A stretch of DNA of 32,482 bases, from positions 1 to 32,482 of the forward strand of contig MGMD01000004.1 of assembly GCA_001796285.1 (NCBI GenBank), written 5' to 3'. The stretch is from Chlamydiae bacterium RIFCSPLOWO2_12_FULL_45_20. Its GTDB lineage: Bacteria; Chlamydiota; Chlamydiia; Chlamydiales; SM23-39. The notes beneath the pieces are model-generated. The model was given only the letters and a program-made list of their open reading frames with translations, had not been told where the DNA came from and made no database searches. Position numbers and translations under genes: made by a program. Numbering within the stretch: position 1 is the stretch's first letter; each line of letters begins with the position of its first letter. This document shows, in pieces, positions 18,194 to 26,431 of this stretch.

Positions 18194-18199
18194 AGTATA
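18194..18199 (-). promoter_or_regulatory. Likely -10 box of the rpsL operon
   Basis: TATACT on the minus strand, about 40 bases before the rpsL ATG, is a near-consensus -10 element. The matching -35 is weak (TTTCTT-like at 16-17 bases), so only the -10 is called. Confidence 0.45.
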
Positions 18200-18340
18200 G
18201 TAGGCGAAGGGATTAAAGAAAAGGAAAGTCTTTGTAGATACCCTTTAAGGGACTGTAAGACCTAACCAAATCATTTACAACATAACAACAGTCTCAAATT
18301 TACTATAATTAACAACATACAAATATAATTAATCATTAAT

Positions 18341-18369
18341 TTGAAAAATAACTTAATTAATTATATTAT
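18341..18369 (+). promoter_or_regulatory. Strong sigma70-type promoter ahead of the structured RNA and protease gene
   Basis: TTGAAA (18341-18346) and TATTAT (18364-18369) are separated by exactly 17 bases inside a very AT-rich stretch. Seven bases after the -10 the sequence becomes GGGAGG, the 5' strand of a long-range stem, so transcription should start at or next to that G run. The rest of the rpsL/tsp gap (18200-18340) is AT-rich with no further feature that I can support. Confidence 0.7.
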
Positions 18370-18376
18370 CTTGATT

Positions 18377-18466
18377 GGGAGGCCTGAGGAGCTAAGGCCA
18401 AGCTGACGACGCTAAGTTTGAAAGTTTTTCGGTCCTTTTAGATTTCCTCTTACCTCCCATTTTTTT
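18377..18466 (+). ncRNA. Putative ~90-nt rod-shaped small RNA or attenuator leader
   Basis: The predicted transcript starts GGGAGG (18377-18382), which pairs with CCTCCC (18453-18458), directly followed by A and T7 (18460-18466) as in an intrinsic terminator. Moving inwards, GAGGA (18386-18390) pairs with TCCTC (18445-18449) across a symmetric 3x3 internal loop. Then CTAA, GG and CC (18392-18399) pair with GG, CC and TTAG (18431-18441) with small bulges. The central ~31 bases form a loop or small hairpin (AGC/GCT). The G+C-rich pairing stands out from its AT-rich surroundings. It lacks the SRP-RNA GGAAG/AGCA motif and is shorter than 6S RNA. Because the protease ATG is 26 bases further on, it may instead be a leader that terminates most transcripts before the gene. 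Confidence 0.55.
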
Positions 18467-18492
18467 CTTTTACGACTGACACCCAAGAGATT

Positions 18493-20492
18493 ATGAGAAA
18501 AGCGATTGTTATTTTTTTGTTTTGTATTTTCTGGATGCAACCAGCCTTTCCCCTGTCCCAATCCTTACAGTACCAAGACATCTCTCGAGTGATGGATAGG
18601 TTTTTTACGTTTCATATTGAGAATAAAAAACTCAATACGACCATTGTCCGGCGGTCAATGAAGCTTTATATTGAGCATTTTGACCCTGAGAAAGCATACC
18701 TACTCGAGTCGGAAGCAGGTCCTTATCTAGCGATAAGTGACAAAAAGGCTCTTGAAATCTTGGCTCGTTTGGAACGTCGGGATTACAGTGATTTTTTTGC
18801 TTTGAATGGACTGATCCAGCAGTCCATTGTGCGTGCACAAGCAGCGCGAGGCTTTGTGGCAAAAGAGTTAGTGCATGCAATGGAGGAGACGGAAGCGACA
18901 AGGCCGTTTGTCTTTCAAGGGTTTGCGAGTTCTGAGCACGAATTAATAGAAAGACAAAAGAACCGCATGATCCGTTTTTATCTCTATCATAAAGCGAGAA
19001 CTCATTTGGACAGTCAAGAAAGAAAGACAAAAGTGTTTGAGCTCTTTGAAAAACGGGTCACGCGCATTGAAAATACCTATCTTTTTTTAACAACAGAACA
19101 CGGCCCTCTAAATGGGGAGCGGGTGGAATATCTTTTGACTTTGCGCATTCTCAAGGCTTTTGCCAAAAGTTTAGATACTCATACGAGTTTTTTTAGTCCT
19201 GAAGAGGCTTTTGAGATGAGGATGACGCTAGAAAAGCATTTTGAAGGGGTGGGTGTCGTCCTGGCAGAGGGGGTAGATGGCGTGATTATTGCGGAACTCA
19301 TCAAGGGGTCTCCAGCAGAGCTTTCTGGACAAATTCAAATCAACGACTTACTGGTTGAGATCAATGGGATTTCTACTAGCGGGGCACCTTTTGAAAAGGT
19401 TCTCGAGATGTTGAAATATTCGGATGACAACAAGTTGATTTTGGGGTTCAAACGGGAAGAGGCAGAAAATAGCAGTTTCTACCGGGTCCCTCTTCTCAAA
19501 AAAGCGATCGTCATGAATGAAGAGCGAATGCAAGTTGGATATGAGAAGGTAGATGGGGGTGTCATCGGCAAGATTAAACTCCATTCTTTCTATGAGAGTG
19601 CAGGGGGGGTATCTAGCGAAAAGGATATTAAAGATGCGATCGATTCTTTTCGGGAGCAGGGGGAACTTTTGGGCCTGGTGTTGGATCTGAGGGAAAATTC
19701 GGGGGGATTTCTTAGCCAAGCGGTTAAAGTGGCGGGCCTCTTTGTTTCTAGCGGGGTAATTGTCATATCAAAGTATGGGCAGGGAGAAATTCACTACTTA
19801 AGAAACATCGTTCCCAAAGCCTATTTTAGCGGTCCCCTTGTCATTTTGACTTCAAAAATGTCTGCATCGGCCTCTGAAATTGTAGCCCAGGCCCTACAGG
19901 ACTATGGGGTTGCACTGATTGTCGGCGATAAGCACACCTTTGGGAAGGGCTCGATCCAGTATCAAACAGTCACTGACTCTAAAGCAGATATGTTTTTTAA
20001 AGTAACTGTGGGTAGGTACTATACACCTTCTGGGAAAAGCACCCAGATTGACGGCGTGGCCGCTGATATCGTAGTTCCCACCCATTACGCGCCCTATAAA
20101 ATTGGCGAGAAATATCTTGAATACCCCTTGCCTCAAGATAAAGTTCAGCCTGCCTTTATCGACCCGCTAACCGATCTAGATGAAAGAGCTCGCCGTCTGT
20201 TCCAAATGCGTTACCTCCCTTATACACAAAGGGTTGTCCTATTTTGGAAAGAGCACCTACCGACCCTTCGGCAGCAGAGTGTTGAAAGACTCTCCAAGGA
20301 CCCTGATTTCCAGATTCTTAAACAAAAAATCGCCTCTATACAAATCAGAGCAGATTCCTTACCTCCCAATATGGTGGACGAACCGATTTTGATGAGCGTT
20401 GATCTTCAGATGAAAGAAGCAGTGAACATTGTCAAAGATATGATGATTTTAGAGATTCACGAAGAGATGCCTCGTACCGGTTCAGACAATTG

Positions 20493-20493
<1 letters not shown>
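18493..20493 (+). CDS. tsp: Tail-specific (C-terminal processing) protease, S41 family
   Basis: This 666-residue secreted serine protease degrades or trims proteins in the periplasm. It has a signal peptide (MRKAIVIFLFCIFWMQPAFPLS), a helical N-terminal domain typical of the Prc/Tsp branch, a PDZ domain at about 250-320 (FEGVGVVLAEGVDGVIIAELIKGSPAELSGQIQINDLLVEINGIS) and the peptidase core at about 350-500. By alignment with E. coli Prc (SASASE...GKGTVQQ), the catalytic serine is Ser459 within SASASE (457-462), with Lys485 and Gln489 in GKGSIQ. A C-terminal DUF3340-like region follows. The chlamydial orthologue is CT441, also next to the rpsL-fusA block. An AAGAG Shine-Dalgarno precedes the ATG, and a structured leader lies just upstream. 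Confidence 0.95.
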
Positions 20494-20693
<200 letters not shown>

Positions 20694-20723
20694 AACCTTT
20701 TACGTTCTTGCCGGCGTAAACGA

Positions 20724-20740
20724 TCCGGAATATGTCCGGA
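20724..20740. promoter_or_regulatory. TCCGGA-N5-TCCGGA motif 1 (candidate arm site)
   Basis: TCCGGAATATGTCCGGA consists of two TCCGGA palindromes 11 bp apart (centre to centre), 31 bp inside the left attachment core. Closely similar motifs lie at 20814 and near the right end at 30634. It could be an arm-type site for the integrase or a site for an excisionase or repressor. Confidence 0.5.
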
Positions 20741-20813
20741 ATTCTAGATTTCCTTAAATCACCCAAACGGGTGCCTTAAAAATTGTTTTGAGGTGCCAAT
20801 TTGGAGTGTCTAT

Positions 20814-20830
20814 TCCGGATATAGTCCGGA
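20814..20830. promoter_or_regulatory. TCCGGA-N5-TCCGGA motif 2 (candidate arm site/operator of int)
   Basis: TCCGGATATAGTCCGGA has the same spacing as motif 1 but a different spacer. It contains a TATAGT hexamer and lies about 100 bases before the integrase start, so it could also regulate int. Confidence 0.45.
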
Positions 20831-20930
20831 TTTTACATTAGCACTCCCTTTTAAACAGCTAATTCTCAAGAGAGAAGATCGTACCGTCCTCAGGACTACT
20901 CATCTTCCTCGCGGGTTAAAAGGAGTCAAA

Positions 20931-21986
20931 ATGGGTTATATCAAAGAAAAAGATCTAAGCAATGGAAGCAAGCGCTTTTATGCTGAAGTCCAACTTAAGG
21001 GATTTCCTAGGTTAACTGCTACCTTTGATCGAAAGACTGATGCAAAGTCTTGGATTCAGAAAACGGAAAGCGAGATCCGCTGCGGAAGAAACCAGCTTAT
21101 CGCTGAATCAAGAAAATACGTCTTCAAAGATGCCGTGCAACGATATTCTAAAGAGCAAAAGATCTCGGTAGTTAAAAGAGGGCATTTACAGTGGTGGGAA
21201 AAAGAGTTGGGCCACTATTTCCTTAAAGACATTCGTCCATCATTAATCGCAGAAAAAAAACAAAAGCTGCTCAATGAAACCACTGAAAAGGGGGTAGTTC
21301 GTAGCGGAAGCACCTGTAACAGATATCTTGCTACCTTGAGTCATGTTTTAAGCATTTGCGAGAAACAGTGGGAATGGATTGAAGGCAATCCTGTCAAAAA
21401 GATTTCCAGAGAAAAAGAATCTCGTGAGCGTACGCGCTTTTTAAGCCCTGAGGAAAGGCAGGATCTTTTAAAAGCTTGCAAAGAGAGCGAAAACACCTAC
21501 TTACACGCCTTTGTAGTTCTTCAATTATCCACTGGGTGCCGCTACAATGAAATTCGTCATTTAAAATGGACAGATGTCGATTTGATCAAGGGAAAGATCT
21601 TCATTAGGGAATCAAAGAATGGCGACATGCGTTCTATTCCTGTGTTGGGTTATCCTTTAGAACTACTCTGCCAGTTAGCATCGAATCAATCCTCGCTTGG
21701 ATATCTTTTTCCTTCACAAGACAAATCTCGTCCTCTCGACCTCCGTAGAGCCTACAGAACAGCAATTAGGAGATCTGGCTTAAAAAACTATCGTGGGCAT
21801 GATGCTCGGCACAGTTATGCCACGGAGATGCTCGCTCAAGGTTTATCTCTGGGAGAAATAGGCCACCTGCTGGGTCATAAGAGTGTGTCTATGACGCGAC
21901 GCTATGCTCATCTTGTCGAATCACGTTCTATAGATGCAGTATCGAAGATGTCCGAGCAAATTTTTCAAGGGGTTAAAAATGCATAA
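20931..21986 (+). CDS. Tyrosine recombinase (island integrase)
   Basis: This integrase catalyses site-specific insertion and excision of the island at tRNA-Phe. The open frame begins at 20793, but I choose ATG 20931 (MGYIKEKDLSNGSKRFYAEV) because AGGAG lies 6 bases before it and the upstream part covers the TCCGGA motif. That gives 351 residues. It has an N-terminal arm-binding-like domain, a SAM-like core-binding domain (about 65-155) and the catalytic domain with Arg204 (TGCRYNEIRH), a Lys around 229, His290-x-x-Arg293 (HDARH), His316 (LLGHKS) and nucleophile Tyr325 (RRYAHL). All active-site residues are present, so it should be functional. It points away from the tRNA, beside attL, as in most islands. 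Confidence 0.93.
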   Translation: MGYIKEKDLSNGSKRFYAEVQLKGFPRLTATFDRKTDAKSWIQKTESEIRCGRNQLIAESRKYVFKDAVQRYSKEQKISVVKRGHLQWWEKELGHYFLKDIRPSLIAEKKQKLLNETTEKGVVRSGSTCNRYLATLSHVLSICEKQWEWIEGNPVKKISREKESRERTRFLSPEERQDLLKACKESENTYLHAFVVLQLSTGCRYNEIRHLKWTDVDLIKGKIFIRESKNGDMRSIPVLGYPLELLCQLASNQSSLGYLFPSQDKSRPLDLRRAYRTAIRRSGLKNYRGHDARHSYATEMLAQGLSLGEIGHLLGHKSVSMTRRYAHLVESRSIDAVSKMSEQIFQGVKNA

Positions 21987-22025
21987 AACTAGATGGAATC
22001 CACTGAAAAAATGACTTCTCCTAAT

Positions 22026-22061
22026 AAAAAAGCTTTACACGCAGGAATTTTATTCAGCAGC
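22026..22061 (+). repeat. 36-bp direct repeat, copy A
   Basis: This copy matches 22356-22391 at 34 of 36 positions (core TTTTATTCAGCAGC). It lies upstream of the first small HTH gene, 330 bp from copy B. Confidence 0.7.
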
Positions 22062-22132
22062 CTGAAGCTTGTTTAGGTTTTTTAAGGAAATCTCCGGCAA
22101 GAGAATCCGTAAACATAACAAGGAGAAGATTG

Positions 22133-22327
22133 ATGAATGAACTTAGCCAACAGTATCTCACAAAGAGACAAGCGGTAGAGAAATATGCATTTCTTACTGA
22201 AAACATGCTGAAGAATCTTTTATTTAAAAATCCTGGAGGATTTAGAGATAAAGTGGTCAGGAAGCTAGGTCGACGCATTGTTTTAGATGAGAAGGCGCTT
22301 CTGACATTTATCTCTGAAAGTAAGTAG
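22133..22327 (+). CDS. Small HTH/excisionase-like DNA-binding protein
   Basis: This 64-residue protein starts at ATG 22133 with AGGAG 7 bases before it. The first half (YLTKRQAVEKYAFLTENMLKNLLFKN) looks like a MerR/excisionase-type helix-turn-helix, followed by a wing with the pattern VRKLGRRIVLDEKALLTFI, in which Arg-Arg-Ile-Val then a final helix is typical of Xis and helix_turn_helix_17 proteins. Two genes after the integrase, it is a good candidate for the directionality factor or a copy-control regulator; this is inference. It is flanked by the 36-bp direct repeats. Confidence 0.65.
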   Translation: MNELSQQYLTKRQAVEKYAFLTENMLKNLLFKNPGGFRDKVVRKLGRRIVLDEKALLTFISESK

Positions 22328-22648
22328 GGATAAATGAGAAGGGTGCTCAAAAATAAAAAAAGCTTTACATGCAGAAATTTTATTCAGCAGCATAGCTTTA
22401 GATGGAATAAGCAACAATTATTAACAAGTAGGCGTCATGCAAGAGGAATAAATGAATAGGGATAGAAAAGCAAAAAGCCATGAGTACGTACGAGGTAATC
22501 ATGGCATAAAAAAGCAATTTACTTAGCTGCTGCTTTTCTCATCCCAAGATACCAAAAGCATCAAGTGAATTTCAAGAAATAGAATTTCTCTGCTCCACGC
22601 ATTTGGTTTCATCTTCTTGCATGACAGATCTTTAACATAGGTGGTGTC
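22328..22648. other. 321-bp gene-poor gap between the two HTH genes
   Basis: The gap contains copy B of the 36-bp repeat and a tiny frame at 22452-22526 (24 residues, MNRDRKAKSHEYVRGNHGIK..., with AGAGG ahead), which is too short to support as a gene. A further AT-rich stretch aaaaaagcaattt...gctgctgc at 22507-22534 vaguely resembles the repeat. I see no tRNA or clear terminator. Confidence 0.4.
22356..22391 (+). repeat. 36-bp direct repeat, copy B
   Basis: Second copy of the repeat at 22026-22061 (two substitutions). It is followed by TAGATGGAATA, which also occurs near copy A at about 21990 (CTAGATGGAAT), suggesting an old segmental duplication around the first HTH gene. Confidence 0.7.
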
Positions 22649-22912
22649 ATGACCTCGAAAACAAAGTTTGTGTCGGATGAATTCTTTAAGGAGTTCAAAG
22701 ACCGTCATTTTTTTACTATCGATGACTTATACATTTTTGGCTTGTTTGGGACGAAATATGCTGTCCGACAAGCCTTAGATAGTGGTGTTTTGCCTTTCAT
22801 CCAGATCTCAAAACGACGACGCATAGTTCCTAAAATTGCTCTGCTAGAATACCTGAGAATCAATCTGACCAATAACCGGAACTCGAAGAGCAAGATCTAT
22901 GAAAACAACTAA
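22649..22912 (+). CDS. Second small HTH-like protein
   Basis: This 87-residue basic protein has FFTIDDLYIFGLFGTKYAVRQALDSGVLPFIQISKRRRIVPKIALLEYLRIN. The pattern (helix, turn, helix with residues like TKYAVRQALDSG, then a basic RRRIVP wing and a final helix) matches helix-turn-helix excisionase/phage regulator proteins and resembles the first HTH gene upstream in layout. No strong Shine-Dalgarno is visible; GGTGG lies 5-9 bases before the ATG. It is followed 54 bp later by the primase gene, with a hairpin between them. Confidence 0.6.
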   Translation: MTSKTKFVSDEFFKEFKDRHFFTIDDLYIFGLFGTKYAVRQALDSGVLPFIQISKRRRIVPKIALLEYLRINLTNNRNSKSKIYENN

Positions 22913-22917
22913 AATAA

Positions 22918-22947
22918 AAAGCCCTGAAGTAGCACCTTCAAGGCTTT
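22918..22947 (+). terminator. Hairpin between HTH gene and primase gene
   Basis: AAAGCCCTGAAG (22918-22929) pairs with CTTCAAGGCTTT (22936-22947) with one mismatch and a 6-base loop. A-run before and T-rich end make it terminator-like, but the T tract is short, so partial termination or mRNA processing before the primase gene is more likely. Confidence 0.45.
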
Positions 22948-22966
22948 ATAAAAGGACGTTTTTACT

Positions 22967-25522
22967 ATGAGCGATGATACTAGAAACACTACTAATATTC
23001 AATATACATTTGGAGATCTTGACAATGAATGTCTTTCTCAAATGCTTCATCATGGAGTTCCATTTCAGGGTCCCATTGAGAAAGATGGAAAAATTCATCG
23101 TTTTACAATGGATCAAAAGAGGGAAAAAGATGAGTGGTATATCGCTTTTGATGGCGTATCGATTCGGGGAACACCCTACTTGAATTGTGTATATGGATCT
23201 TGGAGTGACGGAAGCAGTTTTAAATACAGTTCCTGGGAACACAAAAGTACCAATTACAGTGAAAGCGAGTTACAGGCTATACGAGAAGATTGGCTAAAGC
23301 GACAAAAAAAAATTGAATTAAAGATTGAAGAAGATAAACAAAAGCGGGCTCAGAATGCTCGTGCTTTATGGGATCGAGCATCGCCTTTCCCCTCGCATCG
23401 TGATCATAAGGCTTATTTAAGCAGAAAATCTGTCTATGTCTACGGTGTAAGATATTCTAAGGATGGTTATGGCAATCACGTTTTGGTTATTCCGATTCAC
23501 AATGCCGAAGGGGAGGTTTGTGGTGTGCAGTATATTGGAGCGGATGGGACAAAAAGAATTCATGGGTTAAAACGAGGCAATTTTTATATTATCGGAGAAG
23601 TAAATAATGATAGTTGTATCTACGTTGCCGAAGGATATGCAACAGCGGCGAGTGCTCATGAAGCAAATCATGAACCTGTGGTTGTTGCATTTGATTGTGG
23701 AAATCTTGATTCTGTAATTGCAAATCTAAAAACCAAATATCCTAAAAATCAAATTATAATTCTAGCAGATGACGATAAGGAAACAGATCATAATCCAGGG
23801 CGTGTAAAAGCTGAAGAAGCAGTAAAGAAGCACGGCTGCTCGATGATATTTCCGTTGTTTCCCGATAATTGTAAGCTTCGTAATGGAAAGCTCCCGACTG
23901 ACTTTAACGATCTTCATGTGCACTTAGGTTTGGATGAAGTTAAGAGACAATTGTTAGAAAACAAGAATCTGGAAAACCTATCCGGATCTAATTGGCCGGA
24001 TCCCAATCCCATCAAGGGATCTCTTTATCCTGTGCCAGCCTTCAATCCTGAAATTCTTCTTCCTGAAGTTTTGCATGATTGGGTTATAGATGAAGCCGAT
24101 CGGATGCCTTGTCCCCCTGAATTTATTGCATCTGCCGTAATTGTATCTTTGGGAGCCATTATTGGAGCGCAGTGTGCCATCAAGCCGAAATCAAACGATT
24201 CGTGGTTGATTATACCTAATCTTTGGGGAGGTATCGTAGGGCTGCCCTCATCGAAGAAGTCTCCTGCTATCAGTGTAGCATTAAAACCCCTTGGGAAATT
24301 AATTGCTCAGTCTGGAGAAGATCTACAGTTGGCTAAAGAGGCATACTTAGCCGATAAAATAGTTTTTGATGCAAAAAAGGAGGCGATTGAATCGCGCATT
24401 AAGGCATCTGCAAAAAAGAATGGAGATCTGGATAGTGCCGTTAGAGAATTACATGCCCACCAACAAACCGCATCGAAAGAGCCAATTGAGAGGCGTTATA
24501 AATCGAATGATACAACTATCGAGAAGCTGGGAGAAATTCTAAGGGATAACCCAGCTGGGCTTTTGATTTTGAGAGATGAACTAGTAGGTTTGATAGCATC
24601 ATGGGATAAGGCAGGCCACGAAGGTGATAGATCTTTTTATTTAGAATCATGGAATGGGTATGGGAGCTTTGATACTGACCGCATAGGGAGAGGACGCATA
24701 CATATTCCAAATTTATGTACATCACTTTTTGGAGGTATACAGCCCGATAAATTGACAGGCTATCTTGAGCAATCTGCAAATGCTTTAGCTAATGATGGAA
24801 TGCTACAACGTTTTCAAGTGCTTGTTTATCCTGATCAGCGATCTTGGAAATGGTGTGATTTTATTCCCAATAAAGAAGCAAGAGACAAAGCCTATGCCGT
24901 ATTTGATGTGATTGCAAATTTAGATCCTATAGCGTGGGGTGCGTTACCCGCTGATGATTATGTTAAATTTCCCCACTTCACATACGACGACGAAGCACAA
25001 AAAATATTTATTGAGTGGTCGACAGATCTAAATCTATTAAAGCTTCCCAATGAAGAGGATCCTCTCATTGCACAGCATTTAGCAAAATTTGAAAAACTTT
25101 TTTCGGCTTTGGCTTTGATTTTTCATTTGGTTGATTGTGTTTCTTCCGGAAGCTATGGACCTATAAGGGGACGATCGGCACAACGAGCAGTGGCATGGTG
25201 TGAATTTCTGGAATCTCATGCCAGGCGTTGTTATGGACTGTTGGCCGATGATGGCCTTCGATCAGCGCAAGCTTTGTCGGATAAGCTATGCAAGTCCAAG
25301 CTGTCAAATGGGTTTACTGCAAGAGATGTACGCCGAAATCAATGGAAGTATTTGACAACCGATGAAGCTGTGCAAGCTGCCTTAAACTGGCTAGAAGATG
25401 AGGGATGGTTGCAGGCAAATGAAGTTGGTGGTTCAGGCCCAGGTGGCGGACGCCGCACTTCTCGCTACAACATCAACCCCAAGATAAAGCAAATGAGTAC
25501 GCCAAAGAATGATGATGACTAA
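22967..25522 (+). CDS. Toprim + DUF3987 primase-helicase-like replication protein
   Basis: This 851-residue protein is likely the replication initiator/primase-helicase of the island. An N-terminal segment leads to a Toprim-type catalytic domain (about 215-300) with Glu222 in YVAEGYATAASA and Asp268-Asp270 in IILADDD. A DUF3987-type ATPase/helicase region follows (about 365-720) with a Walker A-like GLPSSKKS (425-432) and a Walker B-like LLILRDELVGL. A winged-helix C-terminus (DEAVQAALNWLEDEGWL...GGRRTSRYNI) may bind the origin. Classic Walker A would be GxxxxGK(S/T); here the Gly before Lys is Lys (KKS), a variant seen in DUF3987 proteins. An AGGA sequence lies ahead of the ATG. An iteron-like cluster lies directly downstream. 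Confidence 0.85.
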   Translation: MSDDTRNTTNIQYTFGDLDNECLSQMLHHGVPFQGPIEKDGKIHRFTMDQKREKDEWYIAFDGVSIRGTPYLNCVYGSWSDGSSFKYSSWEHKSTNYSESELQAIREDWLKRQKKIELKIEEDKQKRAQNARALWDRASPFPSHRDHKAYLSRKSVYVYGVRYSKDGYGNHVLVIPIHNAEGEVCGVQYIGADGTKRIHGLKRGNFYIIGEVNNDSCIYVAEGYATAASAHEANHEPVVVAFDCGNLDSVIANLKTKYPKNQIIILADDDKETDHNPGRVKAEEAVKKHGCSMIFPLFPDNCKLRNGKLPTDFNDLHVHLGLDEVKRQLLENKNLENLSGSNWPDPNPIKGSLYPVPAFNPEILLPEVLHDWVIDEADRMPCPPEFIASAVIVSLGAIIGAQCAIKPKSNDSWLIIPNLWGGIVGLPSSKKSPAISVALKPLGKLIAQSGEDLQLAKEAYLADKIVFDAKKEAIESRIKASAKKNGDLDSAVRELHAHQQTASKEPIERRYKSNDTTIEKLGEILRDNPAGLLILRDELVGLIASWDKAGHEGDRSFYLESWNGYGSFDTDRIGRGRIHIPNLCTSLFGGIQPDKLTGYLEQSANALANDGMLQRFQVLVYPDQRSWKWCDFIPNKEARDKAYAVFDVIANLDPIAWGALPADDYVKFPHFTYDDEAQKIFIEWSTDLNLLKLPNEEDPLIAQHLAKFEKLFSALALIFHLVDCVSSGSYGPIRGRSAQRAVAWCEFLESHARRCYGLLADDGLRSAQALSDKLCKSKLSNGFTARDVRRNQWKYLTTDEAVQAALNWLEDEGWLQANEVGGSGPGGGRRTSRYNINPKIKQMSTPKNDDD

Positions 25523-25570
25523 CTGGTTGAAGATTGCAAAAGATGGAACTCTGAACAAGCTCGATCGCAT

Positions 25571-25656
25571 ACTGCCATTACTGCCGTTAGAAAGTAATAC
25601 AGAGATCAATGTACTGTCGTTACTGCCAAAAGAAATCTAACGGCAGTAATGGCAGT
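25571..25656. repeat. Iteron-like cluster with 21-bp inverted repeat (candidate origin)
   Basis: Six 9-bp units related to ACTGCCRTT lie in three tandem pairs: 25571-25588 (plus), 25613-25630 (plus; ACTGTCGTT ACTGCCAAA) and 25639-25656 (minus). The outer pairs form a perfect 21-bp inverted repeat (arms 25571-25591 and 25636-25656) around a 44-base spacer. Such arrays of short repeats next to a primase gene are typical of replication origins (P4 crr/ori, plasmid iterons). Alternatively it is a regulator-binding cluster or a terminator-like stem, though the loop is too long for the latter. Confidence 0.6.
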
Positions 25657-25731
25657 GCATGATCCAGATAAATTTAAAATATCAATGATGGAAACAGCAC
25701 CGCAGCCATGATGCATAAAATTGGGGGCAAG

Positions 25732-25947
25732 ATGGACAAATATGACTTTTATGATTTTGAGAAGGTTGAACAGCTCAAAAATCAAAGAGCCCGAAAATAT
25801 ATGGATTATGTTAGATGGTGGCTTGCAGCCAAAGAAAAAGGTAATGATAAAGCTAAGGAGAGGGCATGGAAAATGATGAAAAAACACAGAGAGCAAGATG
25901 AAAAATTCAAAATAATGGCAAGAGAAGCGGGGCATTATTGGTGGTAA
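25732..25947 (+). CDS. Small charged hypothetical protein
   Basis: I choose ATG 25732 (MDKYDFYDFEKVEQLKNQRA) because GGGGG lies 4-8 bases before it; the frame opens 24 bases earlier. The 71-residue product is helical and highly charged (Lys/Arg/Glu), ends in HYWW and has no membrane segment. It has no recognisable family. It lies between the candidate origin and the HGGxSTG gene, 28 bp apart, probably in one operon with it. Confidence 0.5.
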   Translation: MDKYDFYDFEKVEQLKNQRARKYMDYVRWWLAAKEKGNDKAKERAWKMMKKHREQDEKFKIMAREAGHYWW

Positions 25948-25975
25948 GCACTTTACTTGCCAATGAGGGGGTATT

Positions 25976-26314
25976 ATGGTTAGATCCTGGCAATATAAAC
26001 CTTGGGAGCCATGGAGTTATTCCAATCAAAAAAAAGCTGAGATGTTAGATGTTTATCATTCGGCTCATTGGAAAAATGAAAGTTTATGGAAAAAGAACCA
26101 GCCTGCATGTGGTGCTAAGTGCCGAAACGGCAGTTCCTGCAAGGCTAGGGTCGTGGTAGATCTCCAAACAGGAGAACCGATTAATAGCCGTTGCCGAATG
26201 CATGGAGGCTTATCAACAGGCGCAAAGACACAGGAAGGTAAGGATAAGAGTAGGGCGGCAGCTCGGCGCGGAATGCTTGCTTATTGGGCAAAAAAACGAG
26301 AGTTTATTCCCTAA
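25976..26314 (+). CDS. HGGxSTG-type mobile-element protein
   Basis: This 112-residue protein has an excellent Shine-Dalgarno (GAGGGGG 5 bases before the ATG). The middle part CGAKCRNGSSCKARVVVDLQTGEPINSRCRMHGGLSTGAKTQEGKDKSRAAARRG contains Cys residues (CGAKCRxGxxC) and the HGGLSTGAKT(x)EGK motif, a signature common to small proteins of phages and integrative elements (HGGxSTG family). Their function is not established; zinc binding is suggested by Cys and His spacing. It supports the mobile nature of the island. Confidence 0.75.
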   Translation: MVRSWQYKPWEPWSYSNQKKAEMLDVYHSAHWKNESLWKKNQPACGAKCRNGSSCKARVVVDLQTGEPINSRCRMHGGLSTGAKTQEGKDKSRAAARRGMLAYWAKKREFIP

Positions 26315-26341
26315 TATGCGCGTGCGTCATGGGGTACATAT

Positions 26342-26364
26342 ACAGGATCTGTCTTTTTTAATTT
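26342..26364 (+). terminator. Weak terminator-like site after HGGxSTG gene
   Basis: ACAG-GAT-CTGT followed by C and T6 lies about 30 bases after the stop codon. The stem is only 4 bp, so it is a weak candidate. Confidence 0.25.
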
Positions 26365-26431
26365 TGTTTTAAAATTGCAAGTGAGGTTCCTGCAACAGGC
26401 TTGGATGAAGCTACATCTAGAGTTGCACCGT

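Noticed and set aside
18377-18466. SRP (4.5S) RNA or 6S RNA identity for the structured element
   Set aside because: The conserved SRP loop (GGAAG and AGCA) is absent, and the length of about 90 nt is short for 6S; it is therefore left as an unassigned structured RNA.
20793-20930. N-terminal extension of the integrase (46 residues)
   Set aside because: No ribosome binding site, overlaps the TCCGGA motif, and a clear AGGAG precedes the ATG at 20931.
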